Assembly: GCA_027622495.1 (NCBI GenBank)
Contig: JAQBYL010000159.1
Span: forward strand, 1-8,564
DNA: 8,564 nucleotides
Source: Pseudomonadota bacterium
GTDB taxonomy: Bacteria; Pseudomonadota; Gammaproteobacteria; Pseudomonadales; Azotimanducaceae
Reading direction: 5' to 3'
In this document: one piece after another, positions 6,667 through 8,564 of the stretch
Layout of the letters: each line of letters starts with the position of its first letter
Position numbering within the stretch: the stretch's first letter is position 1
Translations under genes and position numbers: made by a program
The notes under the pieces: model-generated
Told to the model about the DNA's origin: nothing
The model's input: the letters and a program-made list of their open reading frames with translations, nothing else
Databases searched by the model: none

Positions 6667-7614
6667 ATGACTGTACTTGTAACGGGTGCTAATGGATTCG
6701 TCGGTTCGGCGCTTTGCTCAAAGATAGCTAAAAATGGTAATCAAGCTCTTAGTGCTGTTAGGTTATGGCCTGCTGGATCAAGAAACACTGGAGCAATTGA
6801 TGTTCAGGAAATTTCATCAAGAACTGATTGGTCTTTCGCACTCGAAAAAATTCGGCAGGTCGTGCATTGTGCAGCCCGTGCCCACGTAATAAACGACAAG
6901 AGTTCAGACCCTTTGGCTGAATTTCGTCGCGTGAATGTCGAAGGCACAGCCGCTCTCGCACGCCAGGCGGCCGCCGCAGGGGTGAGGCGCTTTGTTTTTC
7001 TGAGTTCCATCAAGGTAAACGGTGAGTTCACTGAAGTGGGTAAAACCATCACCGCCGATGATGTGTCTAGACCAGAAGACCCGTATGGAATTTCCAAGCA
7101 CGAGGCCGAGCAGTTGCTCCGACAGATTGCCTCAGAAACAGGCATGGAGGTGGTGATCATCCGCCCTCCGCTGGTATACGGGCCTGGAGTCAAGGCCAAT
7201 TTCCAATCCTTGATGCGCTGGCTGGCTCGAGGTGTACCGCTGCCATTGGCTGCTGTGACCCAAAACCGCCGTAGCCTGGTGGCTCTTGACAACCTGATCG
7301 ACCTGATCGTGACTTGCTTGAACCACCCTGCAGCCGCAAACCAGACATTCCTGGTGAGTGACGGTGAAGACCTTTCAACGGCAGACTTGCTCAAGCGCAT
7401 GGGATCCGCAATGGGTCACCCTGCACGCTTGTTCTACATGCCACCTAGGCTGCTAAAACTCGGAGCTGCGGTCTTAAGAAAACCTGGTATTTATCAGCGC
7501 CTGTGTGGGTCATTGCAATGTGACATCACTAAGACCCGCCAACTCTTGGGTTGGGCCCCGCCTGTGTCAGTCGATGAAGGGCTGTTTCGCGCGGCTGAGG
7601 GGTTTCGCCAATGA
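6667..7614 (+). CDS. wbpV: SDR sugar-nucleotide 4-reductase/4-epimerase, WbpV/WreQ-like
   Basis: A 315-residue short-chain dehydrogenase of the extended type, acting on a UDP- or lipid-linked amino sugar. It has GANGFVG at 7-13, HCAARAHV (67-74), the catalytic Ser113/Ser114, YxxxK at Tyr140/Lys144 (YGISK), and RPPLVYGPGVKANFQ. This combination, followed by a PglC-like transferase and a WbpM-like dehydratase, is characteristic of WbpV/WreQ, which reduces the 4-keto intermediate to D-QuiNAc. Homologues in similar positions are annotated as UDP-GlcNAc/GalNAc 4-epimerases, so the exact reaction is inferred. The start at ATG 6667 puts the beta-strand TVLVTG at residue 2; no clear Shine-Dalgarno precedes it. 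The first ~170 bases are markedly AT-richer than the rest. The gene overlaps its downstream neighbour by ATGA. Confidence 0.85.
   Translation: MTVLVTGANGFVGSALCSKIAKNGNQALSAVRLWPAGSRNTGAIDVQEISSRTDWSFALEKIRQVVHCAARAHVINDKSSDPLAEFRRVNVEGTAALARQAAAAGVRRFVFLSSIKVNGEFTEVGKTITADDVSRPEDPYGISKHEAEQLLRQIASETGMEVVIIRPPLVYGPGVKANFQSLMRWLARGVPLPLAAVTQNRRSLVALDNLIDLIVTCLNHPAAANQTFLVSDGEDLSTADLLKRMGSAMGHPARLFYMPPRLLKLGAAVLRKPGIYQRLCGSLQCDITKTRQLLGWAPPVSVDEGLFRAAEGFRQ
7597..7602 (+). promoter_or_regulatory. Ribosome binding site of the phosphoglycosyl transferase
   Basis: GAGGGG lies 8 nt before ATG 7611, inside the end of the preceding coding region. It is one of the few clear Shine-Dalgarno sequences in the window and supports the start overlapping the upstream stop. 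Confidence 0.65.
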
Positions 7615-8171
7615 AGCGATTATTTGACTTGGTGTTGGTGTTGGTGGCCGCTATGTTCCTAATGCTGCCCACTCTGATTGTAGCGCTGGCAGTAAGACTA
7701 ACTTCGCCAGGACCAGCGCTCTATTGGGGCGACCGGGTGGGACGCCGCAATCGCATTTTCAAAATGCCCAAATTCCGCAGCATGCGCATCGACACCCCGG
7801 CGGTGGCCACACACTTGCTGCAGAACCCAGACCAATGGCTAACGCCGATTGGTTCGTTTCTGCGCAAATTTAGCCTGGACGAGTTGCCCCAGTTGTGGAG
7901 CATCCTGAAAGGCGACATGAGCTTTGTGGGTCCTCGTCCAGCCCTTTTCAACCAGGATGATCTGATCGCCATGCGAACCGATACGGGGGTTCACGAATTG
8001 GTGCCTGGTCTGACCGGGTGGGCGCAAGTCAACGGAAGAGATGAGCTGCCGATTTCTCAAAAAGTTCAACTGGACGCGGAGTATCTACAGCGATGGTCGC
8101 TGATGTTCGATCTGAAGATACTGTGGATGACGGCGTTGAAGGTCTTGGCACGAGACGGGGTGTCACATTGA
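7611..8171 (+). CDS. Polyprenyl-phosphate phosphoglycosyl transferase, PglC/WbpL/WreU functional class (small monotopic type)
   Basis: This enzyme transfers a sugar-1-phosphate from a UDP-sugar to undecaprenyl phosphate at the inner face of the cytoplasmic membrane, starting the oligosaccharide unit. The protein is 186 residues, the size of a minimal PglC-type catalytic unit without the extra membrane segments of WcaJ/WbaP. A hydrophobic N-terminal re-entrant segment spans about 5-29, with a Pro20 kink. Conserved blocks are KFRSM (54-58), the SLDELPQLW region with the Asp90-Glu91 catalytic dyad, GDMSFVGPRP (101-110) and PGLTGWAQVNGR (132-143). The fold differs from the polytopic WecA/WbpL family of P. 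aeruginosa, so I compare it with WbpL in role only. By context the substrate is UDP-QuiNAc, its 4-keto precursor, or UDP-GlcNAc/GalNAc. It overlaps the upstream stop by 4 nt and ends 43 nt before the next start. Confidence 0.9.
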   Translation: MKRLFDLVLVLVAAMFLMLPTLIVALAVRLTSPGPALYWGDRVGRRNRIFKMPKFRSMRIDTPAVATHLLQNPDQWLTPIGSFLRKFSLDELPQLWSILKGDMSFVGPRPALFNQDDLIAMRTDTGVHELVPGLTGWAQVNGRDELPISQKVQLDAEYLQRWSLMFDLKILWMTALKVLARDGVSH

Positions 8172-8214
8172 AGAAAAGCGCATACCATCTTGAGAACTCA
8201 GGGGGCTGCACACC

Positions 8215-8564
8215 ATGAAAAAATCTCTGTTTAAACTGGTAGTGCCCATCTTGGCCTTGCCTCGATGGGCCAAACGCTTTATTGTCTTGGCGCTTGATGT
8301 CGCGATGTGCGTCTTAACCGTCTGGCTGGCTTACTACCTACGGTTGGGTGAGTTTGTCGTGCTGTCTGGCAATGCTTTGCTCACCGCTGCGGTTTCCATC
8401 GGGATTGCGCTGCCCATCTTTGTCGTGTCGGGGCTGTATCGGGCCATCTTCCGTTACAGCGGCTGGCCAGCTTTGCTGGCGGTGGCGCGAGCGACAGGTA
8501 TTTATGGTTTGTTGTATGCCTCCATTTTCACCGCCATTGGTGTTGCAGGTGTGCCACGCACCCT
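8215..8564 (+). CDS. wbpM: WbpM/FlaA1-like nucleoside-diphosphate-sugar 4,6-dehydratase, N-terminal membrane domain (3' end cut by window)
   Basis: Only the first 116 codons are present. From ATG 8215 the frame stays open to the window edge, reading MKKSLFKLVV, then hydrophobic segments at about residues 22-41, 55-73 and 92-112. The short charged stretches between them carry AYYLRLGEF (39-47) and GLYRAIFRYSGW (73-84). This is the transmembrane N-terminus typical of long WbpM-type dehydratases (about 600-670 residues), whose soluble SDR domain would follow beyond 8564. In such proteins the enzyme makes UDP-4-keto-6-deoxy-GlcNAc, the precursor of QuiNAc and D-FucNAc. Position after the reductase and phosphoglycosyl transferase is the usual one at the end of such clusters. 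AGGGGG (8200-8205), 9 nt upstream, is a plausible Shine-Dalgarno. The catalytic domain is not visible, so activity is inferred. Confidence 0.87.
   Translation, partial: MKKSLFKLVVPILALPRWAKRFIVLALDVAMCVLTVWLAYYLRLGEFVVLSGNALLTAAVSIGIALPIFVVSGLYRAIFRYSGWPALLAVARATGIYGLLYASIFTAIGVAGVPRT

Overview
The window is a stretch of a surface-polysaccharide (O-antigen or capsule type) gene cluster. All intact genes are on the + strand. Gene content and order point to a Gram-negative proteobacterium. The style of the GalE, the WbpV/WbpL/WbpM-like trio and the moderately high GC suggest a beta-proteobacterium, but that is inference. No rRNA, tRNA, CRISPR array or origin was seen.

Block 1 (1-4425) is a tightly packed four-gene unit. 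Its order matches the classical UDP-L-FucNAc module fnlA-fnlB-fnlC-wbuB (synonyms capE/wbjB, capF/wbjC, capG/wbjD). It holds a dehydratase/5-epimerase cut by the left window edge, a reductase with a C-terminal cupin, a 2-epimerase, and a GT4 glycosyltransferase that probably transfers the L-FucNAc. Spacings are 4 nt, a 4-nt overlap and 10 nt.

Block 2 (about 4426-5413) is a graveyard with no intact gene. It contains the first ~17 codons of an SDR epimerase/reductase, a truncated and frameshifted IS3-family element (orfA plus the first ~45 codons of orfB), and a decayed hexapeptide-repeat sugar O/N-acyltransferase with an in-frame stop and a frameshift. The acyltransferase tail runs in frame into the next gene.

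Block 3 (5414-6448) is an intact galE whose active-site numbering matches E. coli GalE. Its gatekeeper position is Ser, which suggests it may also handle UDP-GlcNAc/UDP-GalNAc.

Block 4 (6449-8564) starts with a 218-nt AT-rich gap that contains an imperfect hairpin. Then come an SDR of WbpV/WreQ type, a small PglC/WbpL-type phosphoglycosyl transferase (ATGA overlap), and the N-terminal membrane part of a WbpM/FlaA1-like UDP-GlcNAc 4,6-dehydratase cut by the right edge. By homology this trio makes and loads D-QuiNAc (or D-FucNAc) phosphate onto undecaprenyl phosphate.

Together the genes suggest an oligosaccharide unit that starts on a lipid carrier with a 2-acetamido-2,6-dideoxyhexose and is extended by an L-FucNAc transferase, with GalE supplying Gal/GalNAc nucleotides. 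The individual families are all known. The unusual parts are the nested decay scar, the acyltransferase-galE reading-through junction, the base-composition break inside the WbpV-like gene, and a G8 tract in the glycosyltransferase. I do not see a previously undescribed system.
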